Assembly (NCBI GenBank): GCA_022574595.1
Contig: JACZRS010000019.1
Location: 1 to 64,000 of the forward strand
DNA from: Planctomycetota bacterium
Lineage (GTDB): Bacteria; Planctomycetota; Phycisphaerae; Phycisphaerales; SM1A02
Length of the DNA stretch: 64,000 nucleotides
Direction: 5' to 3'
The position numbers and the translations under genes were made by a program. Below are positions 7,695-15,851 of the stretch, in pieces; within the stretch, counting starts at the first letter, position 1; every line of letters starts with the position of its first letter. Under the pieces are notes generated by a model. It made no database searches and was not told where the DNA came from. It saw only the letters and a program-made list of their open reading frames with translations.

Positions 7695-8471
7695 TCAACG
7701 CCCGGAAACAATTTCCGGTACCGGCATGAGTCGTTCCCGCTCAGAGAGCAGCAGGTCTTGAATCAGCCGATAGCTGACAAACTGCGTGTACAGTTCCATG
7801 CGTACTAAATAAATATCTTTCCCAAACGCTCCTTGGGGGTCGTATCTGCCTTTGGAATATTTTTGTAGCTGCGATAGTGTCTGGTGATTAGTGGAATCAA
7901 AGACTCCTGCTGCTTGCGCTACGGGGCCTGAATGCCCTAATTCTCCTGGCGAAGCTGTTCCTCTAGGTGAACGAGTTAGCTTTTGAGGATCAAAGTTGCG
8001 GATACGGTTGTGTTTAACATCGAAAAGCTGAACCTTAATCCCAAGCGTCAGTGGTGGGTATGGTTCGTAGTCAGAAATGGTCCCAACTACTATCCCATCA
8101 ACATTCAGCATGTTGGCTAACTGCATCGCATCAGCAACTGAATTTACTGATTGTATTTCTTGCTTTCGCATTGCTGCGATGACGCGGTTGGCAGGAACAG
8201 CGTTTAACCCGTGAACCTGTTGTACTTCTCGAGTGAATAACTCAGCTGAGCGGTAAGGGTCAACAATCGAAACCCCCGATTCATTTGCGAAGGGTACGAC
8301 CGCCCAAAGTCGAGTTTCCTCGTAAGGAGCAACAAGGGCGTTTGGAGACCTAAGGGTTCTTATAGAACAACCACCGGTTAGCAGTAACAACCAAGCGATG
8401 GCGAACCATGCTGGGATATTAACTAACACGCTGCCTCTTCTAGTTGGCTGCATGGACTGTACACTTGTCAT
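7695..8471 (-). CDS. Lipoprotein, CsgG/LpoB-like
   Basis: The 258-residue protein carries a signal peptide ending in a lipobox (LLLLTGGC, lipidated Cys35), so it should be anchored in a membrane. The mature part contains AVVPFANESGVSIVDPYRS, a variable-loop region and DGIVVGTISDYEPYPPLTL. This pattern is seen in CsgG/LpoB-like lipoproteins (a nucleotide-independent alpha/beta fold), but the assignment is only a resemblance. It follows the TolB-like lipoprotein gene by 68 bp on the same strand and is probably in one operon with it. Confidence 0.7.
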   Translation of the reverse strand: MTSVQSMQPTRRGSVLVNIPAWFAIAWLLLLTGGCSIRTLRSPNALVAPYEETRLWAVVPFANESGVSIVDPYRSAELFTREVQQVHGLNAVPANRVIAAMRKQEIQSVNSVADAMQLANMLNVDGIVVGTISDYEPYPPLTLGIKVQLFDVKHNRIRNFDPQKLTRSPRGTASPGELGHSGPVAQAAGVFDSTNHQTLSQLQKYSKGRYDPQGAFGKDIYLVRMELYTQFVSYRLIQDLLLSERERLMPVPEIVSGR

Positions 8472-8539
8472 GGCATCCTGCCTGACGGCGAGCTCCGCTC
8501 TTAAAAAATGACTGAACAGCTAATTAAAGCAGTCCACTC

Positions 8540-9868
8540 TTATTGGTTCGGGTCAGGTGGCCCGGCAATTACAATTCCTGGTGGGGGTGGTTTGCGATAG
8601 TTTCCAGAGCGGCCAGACCCAATTGCCCAGATGTTGTCTACGCCTGAACGATCTGACACGAAATAAATCCTTCCATCCGCACCCCAAACAGGCTGGAAGT
8701 TTGCAAATTGGCCATTGGTTAGATTTCTTCGACCGGTTCCATCAAGCCTGACTATCCAAATGTCGGATTGCACAGGTCTTTCGCTAATCGAAGAATCGGG
8801 TTCAACAACAGTTGCGAAGACGATTTGATTGCCATCAGGCGCCCAGGAAGGATTGATCACAGCAGCATTAGCAGCAGAAGCTATTTCTGTTGGGTACATA
8901 GCTTCTCCGTTTATATAGTCCATAGTCCAGATGGTGTGATATCGACCGCCACGCTGCCTCGCTCTTTGAAAGAGGATTTTGCTATGTGCGATATCAGGAT
9001 TCCACTGTGGGAATAGTCCATAACCAAGGAACTTCTGCACGCTTGGCTGTTGCCAGTCTACAAGCCAAATTTCCCAGCGCTGCGACTGCGAGCCAAACTT
9101 GCAATAAGCCAGCATTGTCCCATCAGGCGACCAACTAGGATGTAGATCATGATCGGTATTGAATGTAACTTGTGTAACTGCGTTGGCATCGAGCGACATA
9201 ATATATATGTCCCAGTTGCCGGACCTGTTAGATGCAAAAGCAATGCTATTGCCATCTGGACTTATAGCTGGCTGCACATCATCAGATGGATCTGATGTTA
9301 GTTGTGTGACTGTTGTCCCGGTAGTTGACTTCATATAAATGTCGGAAGTCTCACGGTGCATAGTAGATGCAAAAGCCATGAGCTTTCCTGTGCGATCAAC
9401 ATCCGGATCAAAGCATGAGCCTTCATCCGCAAAGCTGATTTGTGAGATATTACGGTCGCCGGAATGATGACTTGGGCTTCTGTTGTTTGTGCCACTATTA
9501 AGGAGTTCGCCATACAGCCCAATCAAAGCAGCTCTAGGGGCTGGAGAACTACGTGGTGCAGGCGTGTTGGGGTTAACATTATAGTTAGGTCTATTGTCGG
9601 TTTTCTTTTTAGAGGGGACATCATGTGCCAGGGGGCCTTGATTAATATTTTCTGCGGTGGCTTGATTCCCAGTTTGAAGTAATGCGGAAGTGTAAGGAGG
9701 GGGTGGCACTATCTTGGTATCAGCTGCAGTCATTGTTTGGGAAGTATCATCAGGTGACATCGCAGCTGGCTTAGACCATTTTGAGAAGCTTCCTGAGCAA
9801 CTAATCAACCCAAGTCCACTGACAAGTAGTAGCGTGCAATGGATGTGATTTACTTTAACAACGCTCAC
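8540..9868 (-). CDS. TolB-like PD40 beta-propeller lipoprotein
   Basis: The 442-residue product starts with a GTG preceded by GGAG at 9 bp. Its lipobox is LISC (Cys24). After a low-complexity Pro/Asn/Ser linker of about 110 residues come PD40 blades (PAISPDGNSIAFASNRSGNWDI at about 200-221, PSWSPDGTMLAYCK, PSWAPDGNQIVFA, PVWGADGRIYFVSDRSG). TolB acts in the periplasm in envelope integrity with Pal. A role at the envelope is likely, but no Tol genes are next to it. The neighbouring lipoprotein gene downstream suggests a joint function. Confidence 0.8.
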   Translation of the reverse strand: MSVVKVNHIHCTLLLVSGLGLISCSGSFSKWSKPAAMSPDDTSQTMTAADTKIVPPPPYTSALLQTGNQATAENINQGPLAHDVPSKKKTDNRPNYNVNPNTPAPRSSPAPRAALIGLYGELLNSGTNNRSPSHHSGDRNISQISFADEGSCFDPDVDRTGKLMAFASTMHRETSDIYMKSTTGTTVTQLTSDPSDDVQPAISPDGNSIAFASNRSGNWDIYIMSLDANAVTQVTFNTDHDLHPSWSPDGTMLAYCKFGSQSQRWEIWLVDWQQPSVQKFLGYGLFPQWNPDIAHSKILFQRARQRGGRYHTIWTMDYINGEAMYPTEIASAANAAVINPSWAPDGNQIVFATVVEPDSSISERPVQSDIWIVRLDGTGRRNLTNGQFANFQPVWGADGRIYFVSDRSGVDNIWAIGSGRSGNYRKPPPPGIVIAGPPDPNQ

Positions 9869-10222
9869 GAGACTAGCTCCATACCTCTGAGACGGTCAAA
9901 CCCGAGGTTTACCATCAGTTTTCTCGCCTTCCCTGGCTTCTTTTAGGCTGCAAATTTAAGCCGATGAAGCTGGACGCTCGCATCGGCTATCGGCATGCAA
10001 ACCTAGGGAAACCACGGGCTCTTATCGGACGAATCTTCGACTGCCCTTGAGCCGGCAAAACATCCCCATAGTCGTCCAGATTTCATTATCGGCAAGCGAC
10101 GTGCCTGTCCTGAGATGATCTCAATAACTAGGTGCATAACATTGCAACGGTTTTTAAGGAATGATGGTAAGAAGCGCCCTTTTTGCCGGGAAGAAGCTAC
10201 ACTACTTCGTTTGCAATATGTA
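9869..10222. other. Intergenic region between TolB-like gene and tRNA-Lys
   Basis: No long reading frame is supported here. On the minus strand a 16-codon frame (MVNLGFDRLRGMELVS, 9915-9865) ends with TGA overlapping the GTG start of the TolB-like gene. It could be a leader peptide but may be chance. The rest must hold the divergent promoters. No riboswitch could be assigned. Confidence 0.4.
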
Positions 10223-10295
10223 GATTGCGTAGCTCAGTTGGTAGAGCAACCGCCTTTTAAGCGGTAGGTCCTGGGTTCGAGCCCCAGCGCGATCA
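10223..10295 (+). tRNA. tRNA-Lys (anticodon TTT)
   Basis: The 73-nt cloverleaf is complete. The acceptor stem is GATTGCG/CGCGATC with one G-T pair and discriminator A. The D arm is GCTC/GAGC, the anticodon stem ACCGC/GCGGT with loop CTTTTAA, and the T arm CTGGG-TTCGAGC-CCCAG. The anticodon TTT reads lysine codons. CCA is not encoded. The next gene starts 8 nt later on the same strand. Confidence 0.97.
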
Positions 10296-10302
10296 TTAAT
10301 TA

Positions 10303-13300
10303 ATGCTGGTATTACACGTCAATTGGGCAGAAGGAGCGCTTCGAGTATGGGCGGAATCATCAACCACCTACGCAGCGCGATCATCAAATGTATTAGATAG
10401 CGCTAATAATTTAGCGCCTATTGAGAGGTTGACTAGTGATGAAAATTCTCCAGCTGTCGCTTTAGCGGAACCGTCAATTATTGCGCTACATGATTTTGCG
10501 CTAGCGCCAGATGAGCTATCTCAAGAATTAATTGATCGAGGTTTGGTGGATGCAGATTGCTTGGCGGAGGTGCGCAATATCAGCCTGAACCTGCCCTGTG
10601 ATGATAATGGCCCGCGCCCTAGCGATAGGCTGATGAGCGCACTTGGGCCTGTGGAAATAGCCAATGATTTACGTCTTGGGAAAGTGCAGATACCAACGGT
10701 TGCCCTTTCCAACGATCATGCAATTGCATCAGCCTTGCGGCTGGAAGACGTTGGGCCAAGTGAAGGGCTGGAATTTGGGCGTTCACTTAGGTATTGGATT
10801 GTTGTTGCAAGGTTTGCCCTCGAACTGATCGTTGATCAAAGATTTATTCCAACTCTTGTTCAACCTAGAGATGGTGACTTGCAGGCTGCTTGGCATCCTT
10901 GGCTACACGATGAAGCTGCGCGGACTCGGGTAAGTGTGTTGCTCGCAGCTATGCCACCAATTGCCCGGGCCGTAGATGAATCTGAAGATAATCAGCCCTG
11001 GCGAGTCCTTAATGATGCCCTGCGCACGCTAACTGATAGTACAGTTCGCAAGGCTCTGATTGATGAAGACTACATAGATGCAACTCAAGGACGCGATGCA
11101 GCGCAAGATCCGCATGTTGCCTGGTGCAGGGGACTATTAGATCGATCAAATCTTGTAAATACAATTGGTGGATCGACCGCTCAAATTGTACGAACCGTTA
11201 GAAAATGGATTGATCAACTAGACGAATCAGGCCGTGGCCGCGATGGTTTTCACCTTTGCCTGGAATTGCAAGAACCAATAGAAGAGGATGTCAAGGAAGA
11301 TGAAGTCTCTGGACTTGATTCGCGTTGGCGATTGAATTTACTCTTGCTAGCTGACGACGGTGAGTCTCAAGTAACTATCGAAGCAGCTCAAATTTGGGCG
11401 GGATCACCTTCTGCTCAAAGTATCGAAGGCCGACGCTTGGATAGACCACATGAATTCATGCTCGCTGAACTAGGTCGTGCTAGCAAAATTTATCCCAAGA
11501 TAGAATCTGCACTTAAGGATCCCCAGCCTTCGGGTGTGGATCTGGATACCACAGAAGCTGTGCAATTTTTGCGCGAGTTTCGCCCAATTCTCGAAGATTC
11601 TGGTTTCAAAGTAATTGCGCCAAAATGGTGGGATCAACCATCAGGGCGGCTAGGTGTGCGTTTGCAAATTGATTCCGACCCACTTGCTGATGAATCATTC
11701 CGTGGATCGACCGGAACCATATCAAACTCTCCGCTTGGTCTGGACACGCTGGTAAATTATCGCTGGCAACTATCAGTTGGCGATCACGCCCTATCTCTGG
11801 ATCATCTTCATCGCCTGACCCAGATGGCTTCGCCTTTGGTTCGAATTGGCAAACAATGGGTTGAAATCAGGCCGGAGGATCTGGAAAAAGCTAGAGAGTT
11901 GTTTTTGAAGGATGAAAGTGGTGAGGTAACGCTGGGGCGGGCCCTTCGATTTGCCCAGGGTCTTGATGAGGTCACACACGGGCTTCCCGTATTGGGCACA
12001 CAAACATCCGGTTGGGTTTCGGAACTATTTGATCTAGATGGCCATGAATCAATGAAGCATCTGGAGCAACCCCAAGGATTTATTGGTGAACTAAGGCCAT
12101 ATCAAAAGACAGGTTTGAGTTGGCTTGTATTCCTTGAGCGTTATGGGCTAGGCGCTTGTCTAGCTGACGATATGGGTCTGGGTAAGACAATTCAGCTTAT
12201 TGCGCTGTTAGTCCATGAACGATCTACTGGGCAGGGAAAGCCAGGCCCAACGCTCTTGGTAGTGCCAACTTCAGTAGTTGGCAACTGGGCGCGTGAGCTT
12301 GAGCGATTCTCGCCATCCTTGTCATTTTACATACATCACGGTCCGGAACGGCCGTTGGGTGATGAATTTCTCCATATCGTTTCTAATAAGGATGTCGTCA
12401 TCACCACATACGCGTTGGTTCCGCGCGATCAGGAAACACTAAACAAACTGCATTGGCATCGAGTAGTTCTCGACGAAGCGCAGTATGTAAAGAACCCACC
12501 TACCAAACAAGCAACAGCAATTCGAGCGCTTTCTGCTTCAAGGCGTATTGCCATGACTGGTACCCCGGTTGAGAATCGCTTGACGGAGCTTTGGTCGATT
12601 ATGCAGTTCTGCAACCCCGGTTATCTGGGTACAGCAGAAGATTTCAGAAGACGATTTGCCGTCCCTATAGAACGACACCGAGATAAAGCCAAAGCTGATG
12701 CGCTGCGCGATCTTGTTGGTCCGTTTGTGCTTAGGAGATTGAAATCTGATCCTAAAGTTATTGTTGATCTGCCGCCTTGTATTGAAACCAAGGAGTACGC
12801 AACACTCTCGGTGGAACAGACAAAGTTATATCAAGCTATCGTAGATAAGATGCTTAACGCAGTTGATGAAGCAGATGGCATAAGACGCAAGGGACTTATA
12901 CTTGCGACTCTCACCAGACTTAAACAAATCTGTAATCATCCTGCCAACCTCTTGCGCGATGATAAAGCGCCGGAGATTATTGATGCCTCAACGGGTCAAC
13001 TTATAGATATAGATTCCAGACCGCTATCCAGTCGTTCAGGCAAATGTACTCGTCTTATGAAAATGCTTGAAGAATTAATCGCAGTTGGTGATCGCGCACT
13101 ACTGTTTACTCAATACAGGCGAATGGGAAATTTGCTTGAATCAATGATTCGACATGACCTTGACTGTGAAGTGATATACATGCATGGCGGAACTCCACAG
13201 AAAAAACGCCAAAAGCTTATCGATAAATTCCAATCGCCCGGCCTTGGAGCTGCGGTGTTTATCCTCTCACTTAAAGCTGGCGGAGTAGGACTTAACCTGA

Positions 13301-13581
13301 CCGCAGCCAATCACGTTTTTCACTTTGATCGATGGTGGAATCCTGCGGTAGAAAAACAAGCGACCGATCGCGCATTTAGAATTGGTCAAACCCGTACCGT
13401 GCACGTACACAAATTTATCTGCATGGGTACTTTAGAAGAACAAATCGATCAAATGATCGAACAAAAGATGGAGCTTGCGGACAATATTCTTGGCTCGGGT
13501 GAGGGATGGATTACTGAACTATCAACTCAGCAATTGCGTGATGTACTGAAATTACGTGGCTCAGCCATGGAGGTACAGTAG
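10303..13581 (+). CDS. SNF2-family DEAD-like helicase/ATPase
   Basis: The 1092-residue protein belongs to the bacterial Swi2/Snf2 ATPases, DNA-dependent motors that remodel nucleoprotein. The start MLVLHVNWAEGALRVWAES matches how these bacterial proteins usually begin. Residues 1 to about 600 form the family-specific N-terminal region. The motor follows: motif I DDMGLGKTIQ, motif Ia PTSVVGNW, DEAQ in motif II, TGTPVENRLTELWS, LKQICNHP, LFTQYRRM, and motifs V-VI KAGGVGLNLT and ATDRAFRIGQ. It overlaps the SWIM gene by one base. Such SNF2-SWIM pairs recur in bacteria, but their cellular role is not settled. Confidence 0.92.
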   Translation: MLVLHVNWAEGALRVWAESSTTYAARSSNVLDSANNLAPIERLTSDENSPAVALAEPSIIALHDFALAPDELSQELIDRGLVDADCLAEVRNISLNLPCDDNGPRPSDRLMSALGPVEIANDLRLGKVQIPTVALSNDHAIASALRLEDVGPSEGLEFGRSLRYWIVVARFALELIVDQRFIPTLVQPRDGDLQAAWHPWLHDEAARTRVSVLLAAMPPIARAVDESEDNQPWRVLNDALRTLTDSTVRKALIDEDYIDATQGRDAAQDPHVAWCRGLLDRSNLVNTIGGSTAQIVRTVRKWIDQLDESGRGRDGFHLCLELQEPIEEDVKEDEVSGLDSRWRLNLLLLADDGESQVTIEAAQIWAGSPSAQSIEGRRLDRPHEFMLAELGRASKIYPKIESALKDPQPSGVDLDTTEAVQFLREFRPILEDSGFKVIAPKWWDQPSGRLGVRLQIDSDPLADESFRGSTGTISNSPLGLDTLVNYRWQLSVGDHALSLDHLHRLTQMASPLVRIGKQWVEIRPEDLEKARELFLKDESGEVTLGRALRFAQGLDEVTHGLPVLGTQTSGWVSELFDLDGHESMKHLEQPQGFIGELRPYQKTGLSWLVFLERYGLGACLADDMGLGKTIQLIALLVHERSTGQGKPGPTLLVVPTSVVGNWARELERFSPSLSFYIHHGPERPLGDEFLHIVSNKDVVITTYALVPRDQETLNKLHWHRVVLDEAQYVKNPPTKQATAIRALSASRRIAMTGTPVENRLTELWSIMQFCNPGYLGTAEDFRRRFAVPIERHRDKAKADALRDLVGPFVLRRLKSDPKVIVDLPPCIETKEYATLSVEQTKLYQAIVDKMLNAVDEADGIRRKGLILATLTRLKQICNHPANLLRDDKAPEIIDASTGQLIDIDSRPLSSRSGKCTRLMKMLEELIAVGDRALLFTQYRRMGNLLESMIRHDLDCEVIYMHGGTPQKKRQKLIDKFQSPGLGAAVFILSLKAGGVGLNLTAANHVFHFDRWWNPAVEKQATDRAFRIGQTRTVHVHKFICMGTLEEQIDQMIEQKMELADNILGSGEGWITELSTQQLRDVLKLRGSAMEVQ

Positions 13582-14480
13582 TGGCATACGTACCCGGTGA
13601 AGCCCAAGCTGACAGACCGCTCATGCCCAAGCGCGTGCGCGGCGGGATGAAGATCCGTGGCAATGAGGGGCCTGTACCAAAGAGTTGGTTGACGACCAGC
13701 TGGGTAGAATTTATTGAAGAGCTTGTGTCAATTGAAGAATTGATCGAAGCCAAGGAATACGCACGAATTGGTCAGACTATTTCAGTTGACATTTTGCCGG
13801 GTCTTATTGAAGCGAAAATCCAAGGCCGATCCGCCAGGCCATATGTTACGCAATTGCATTTTCCGCAGCTAAGCGAGCAGCAATGGCAACAGGTAATTGA
13901 TGCCATGGCTTTTGAAGCTGTATATGCAGCTAAATTGCTCGCGGATGAACTTCCACAGGGAACACAGGATCTTTTTGCAAAGCTTGGTTTACAATTGCTC
14001 CCGCCCGCGGATTTGATACGTGTTGTTTGTGATTGTTCAATTGATGGGCCATGCAAACACGCAGCAACTGCTGCATATTTGATTATGCAGCAACTTGATA
14101 TTACGCCTCTACTAATTCTTACCCTTCGTGGCTTGGAAGCTGAGCATGTAGTCGAGCGCATAACTCAAGCGCGTGCCATTCACAGTCATGGCCAGGCCGC
14201 AGCGCATCCGGATCCCGTATTAGCAGACTTGCAAGAACCCGCACTTGCACTTGATCAATGTCTGGATGAATTCTGGCGTCCCGGCCCGGAGCTATCAGAA
14301 CTAGAACACATGCCCCCACCCCAACATGCCCCTCATGCGCTACTAAGACGCCTAGGCCCATCACCACTAGGCGGAAAATTCCCACTTGTAGGACTTCTAG
14401 CAAGTATCTACGACACAGTTTCCCAAGCAGCAATCAAATTACGCGACCACGCAGAACGTATTGACCAAGAGGATTCTTGA
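13581..14480 (+). CDS. SWIM zinc-finger protein, partner of the SNF2 ATPase
   Basis: The GTG start shares a base with the SNF2 stop (TAGTG), and GGAGG lies 7 bp upstream, indicating coupled translation. The 299-residue protein has the SWIM signature CDCSIDGPCKHAATAAYLI at about residues 150-168 (CxC, then CxH), a zinc-binding fold associated with DNA or protein binding. The N-terminal part contains ARIGQTISVDILPGLIEAKI, typical of bacterial SWIM proteins before the finger. The C-terminal region is Pro- and His-rich in part. It most probably works with the SNF2 motor. Confidence 0.88.
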   Translation: MAYVPGEAQADRPLMPKRVRGGMKIRGNEGPVPKSWLTTSWVEFIEELVSIEELIEAKEYARIGQTISVDILPGLIEAKIQGRSARPYVTQLHFPQLSEQQWQQVIDAMAFEAVYAAKLLADELPQGTQDLFAKLGLQLLPPADLIRVVCDCSIDGPCKHAATAAYLIMQQLDITPLLILTLRGLEAEHVVERITQARAIHSHGQAAAHPDPVLADLQEPALALDQCLDEFWRPGPELSELEHMPPPQHAPHALLRRLGPSPLGGKFPLVGLLASIYDTVSQAAIKLRDHAERIDQEDS

Positions 14481-14715
14481 GTAATCTTAAGACCCCGGTG
14501 TGTCAATTGGGGAACGTTAATGATGTTCGACGTAGTAACCTATGCGCCACAGTAATACGCCGTCATCGTCGTTATTTGCGGTCTTTCGTTTAAATTTTGT
14601 ATTAACCCTAGTAGGAATAGTGGAAATCCCGTATCGTATCTATGCGATCAGGGACGCGGTATGCTGCGGCGATGTAGGCGTATCGAACCCGGGTATCGTA
14701 GAAAGTGTTGTATGC

Positions 14716-15429
14716 ATGGCTGATATATTGAAACTTTGTGTAATTTGTGGAGAGGATTGCGCCGGGATGCCTCGTACTAAGGATGCGCAGGGGCAGTACT
14801 ACCACAAAGAATGCTTTGAACGAGAGCTGGAAGCACGGAAGCGCCGACGGGCTGCAGTAAATCCCGAGCCGCCGCCGGTAGCAGGCTTTGATCCGGAGCC
14901 TATGAGCATGCTGGATGAAATCGTCGATGAAGCGGTGGGAGTCGCGGATGCGCAGCGAACTTGCACCTCGTGTGGAAACCCATTGGCGGATAGCGATGTA
15001 ATTTGCATGAACTGCGGATTCAATACCCAGACTGGCCTCGCGATGAAGCTAGAAGTTAAGAAGGCAAAGAAAGACCGTAGTGCATCTTCACAAATGGCAT
15101 TTTCGATGTTTTTATCACCTTCAATTGTGAGCGTGATAATAATGGGGATTGTATGTCTATTGTTCTTTGTTGCTAATGCAGGTGGTAATGATGACTTGAT
15201 TTTACTAGTGAGACTTGTCGGAAGTCTAATCGCTCTTGTGATGGTAGTCTTTATAATAGTAGTTGCCTTCATGGAAGGTGTTGGTCAAGGTTTTCTTACC
15301 CTTTGTGTTCCGTTTTATATTTTCTACTTCCTGCTTGCAGTTACTGAAAATCAATGGGCCAAGTGGAGTTTTGTAGTCTACATTGTGATAATTGTGGTTG
15401 ATATTGTAATGTTTGGATTTGGGGTGTAA
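14716..15429 (+). CDS. Zinc-ribbon membrane protein of unknown function
   Basis: The frame is open further upstream, but the ATG at 14716 (MADILKLCVICGEDCAGMPR) is the most natural start because the first zinc-binding motif follows at once. The 237-residue protein has CVICGEDC and YHKECFE at the N-terminus, a linker, and a second ribbon CTSCGNPLADSDVICMNCG at about 86-104. Four hydrophobic segments follow. No enzymatic motif is visible. The stop overlaps the next start by one base (TAATG), so it is cotranslated with the DUF2752 gene. Confidence 0.7.
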   Translation: MADILKLCVICGEDCAGMPRTKDAQGQYYHKECFERELEARKRRRAAVNPEPPPVAGFDPEPMSMLDEIVDEAVGVADAQRTCTSCGNPLADSDVICMNCGFNTQTGLAMKLEVKKAKKDRSASSQMAFSMFLSPSIVSVIIMGIVCLLFFVANAGGNDDLILLVRLVGSLIALVMVVFIIVVAFMEGVGQGFLTLCVPFYIFYFLLAVTENQWAKWSFVVYIVIIVVDIVMFGFGV

Positions 15430-15851
15430 TGCCAGCAATACGATCATGTCAATCTCGTTGGTTCGGTCCCGTATCGATTTTCGTGGCGTGGCTTGCGTTG
15501 ATTGTTACATTTATCCATCCGCCTCACGGAACTGGTGTGCAGATCTGCTACATGCAAGCAATGGCAGGTATGCCATGCCCAGGATGTGGGATAACACGAT
15601 CAATGAGTAGCGCAGTTCATGGCATGTTCGCTGAGAGTTGGAGCTACCACCCGTTCGGTGTCCCGATCCTACTTCTATTTATTGCAACTGCAGGTCTAAG
15701 TATTTTGCCCCGCACACTCAGACAGCGCGTTGCTGCTAAAGTGTTTCATAACAGCAAAGCAACGAATATTGTATACATAGTGTTTGTCACGGCATTTGTA
15801 ACCTTCGGCGTGGCGAGATCAGTCTTGTACCTCATTTATCCAATCGCATAA
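15429..15851 (+). CDS. DUF2752 family membrane protein
   Basis: The 140-residue protein has three to four membrane segments and the DUF2752 signature MPCPGCGITRSMSSAVHG (about 48-65) followed by SYHPFG. The conserved cysteines (PCPGCG) suggest metal or redox chemistry, but no function is established for the family. It is coupled to the preceding zinc-ribbon gene. Its last 20 bp overlap the 3' end of the convergent tricorn-like gene. Confidence 0.85.
   Translation: MPAIRSCQSRWFGPVSIFVAWLALIVTFIHPPHGTGVQICYMQAMAGMPCPGCGITRSMSSAVHGMFAESWSYHPFGVPILLLFIATAGLSILPRTLRQRVAAKVFHNSKATNIVYIVFVTAFVTFGVARSVLYLIYPIA

Noticed and set aside
9950-10060. Cyclic di-GMP or cobalamin riboswitch between the TolB-like gene and tRNA-Lys
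   Set aside because: Some segments such as GCAAACC look similar, but the complete conserved core was not found on either strand.
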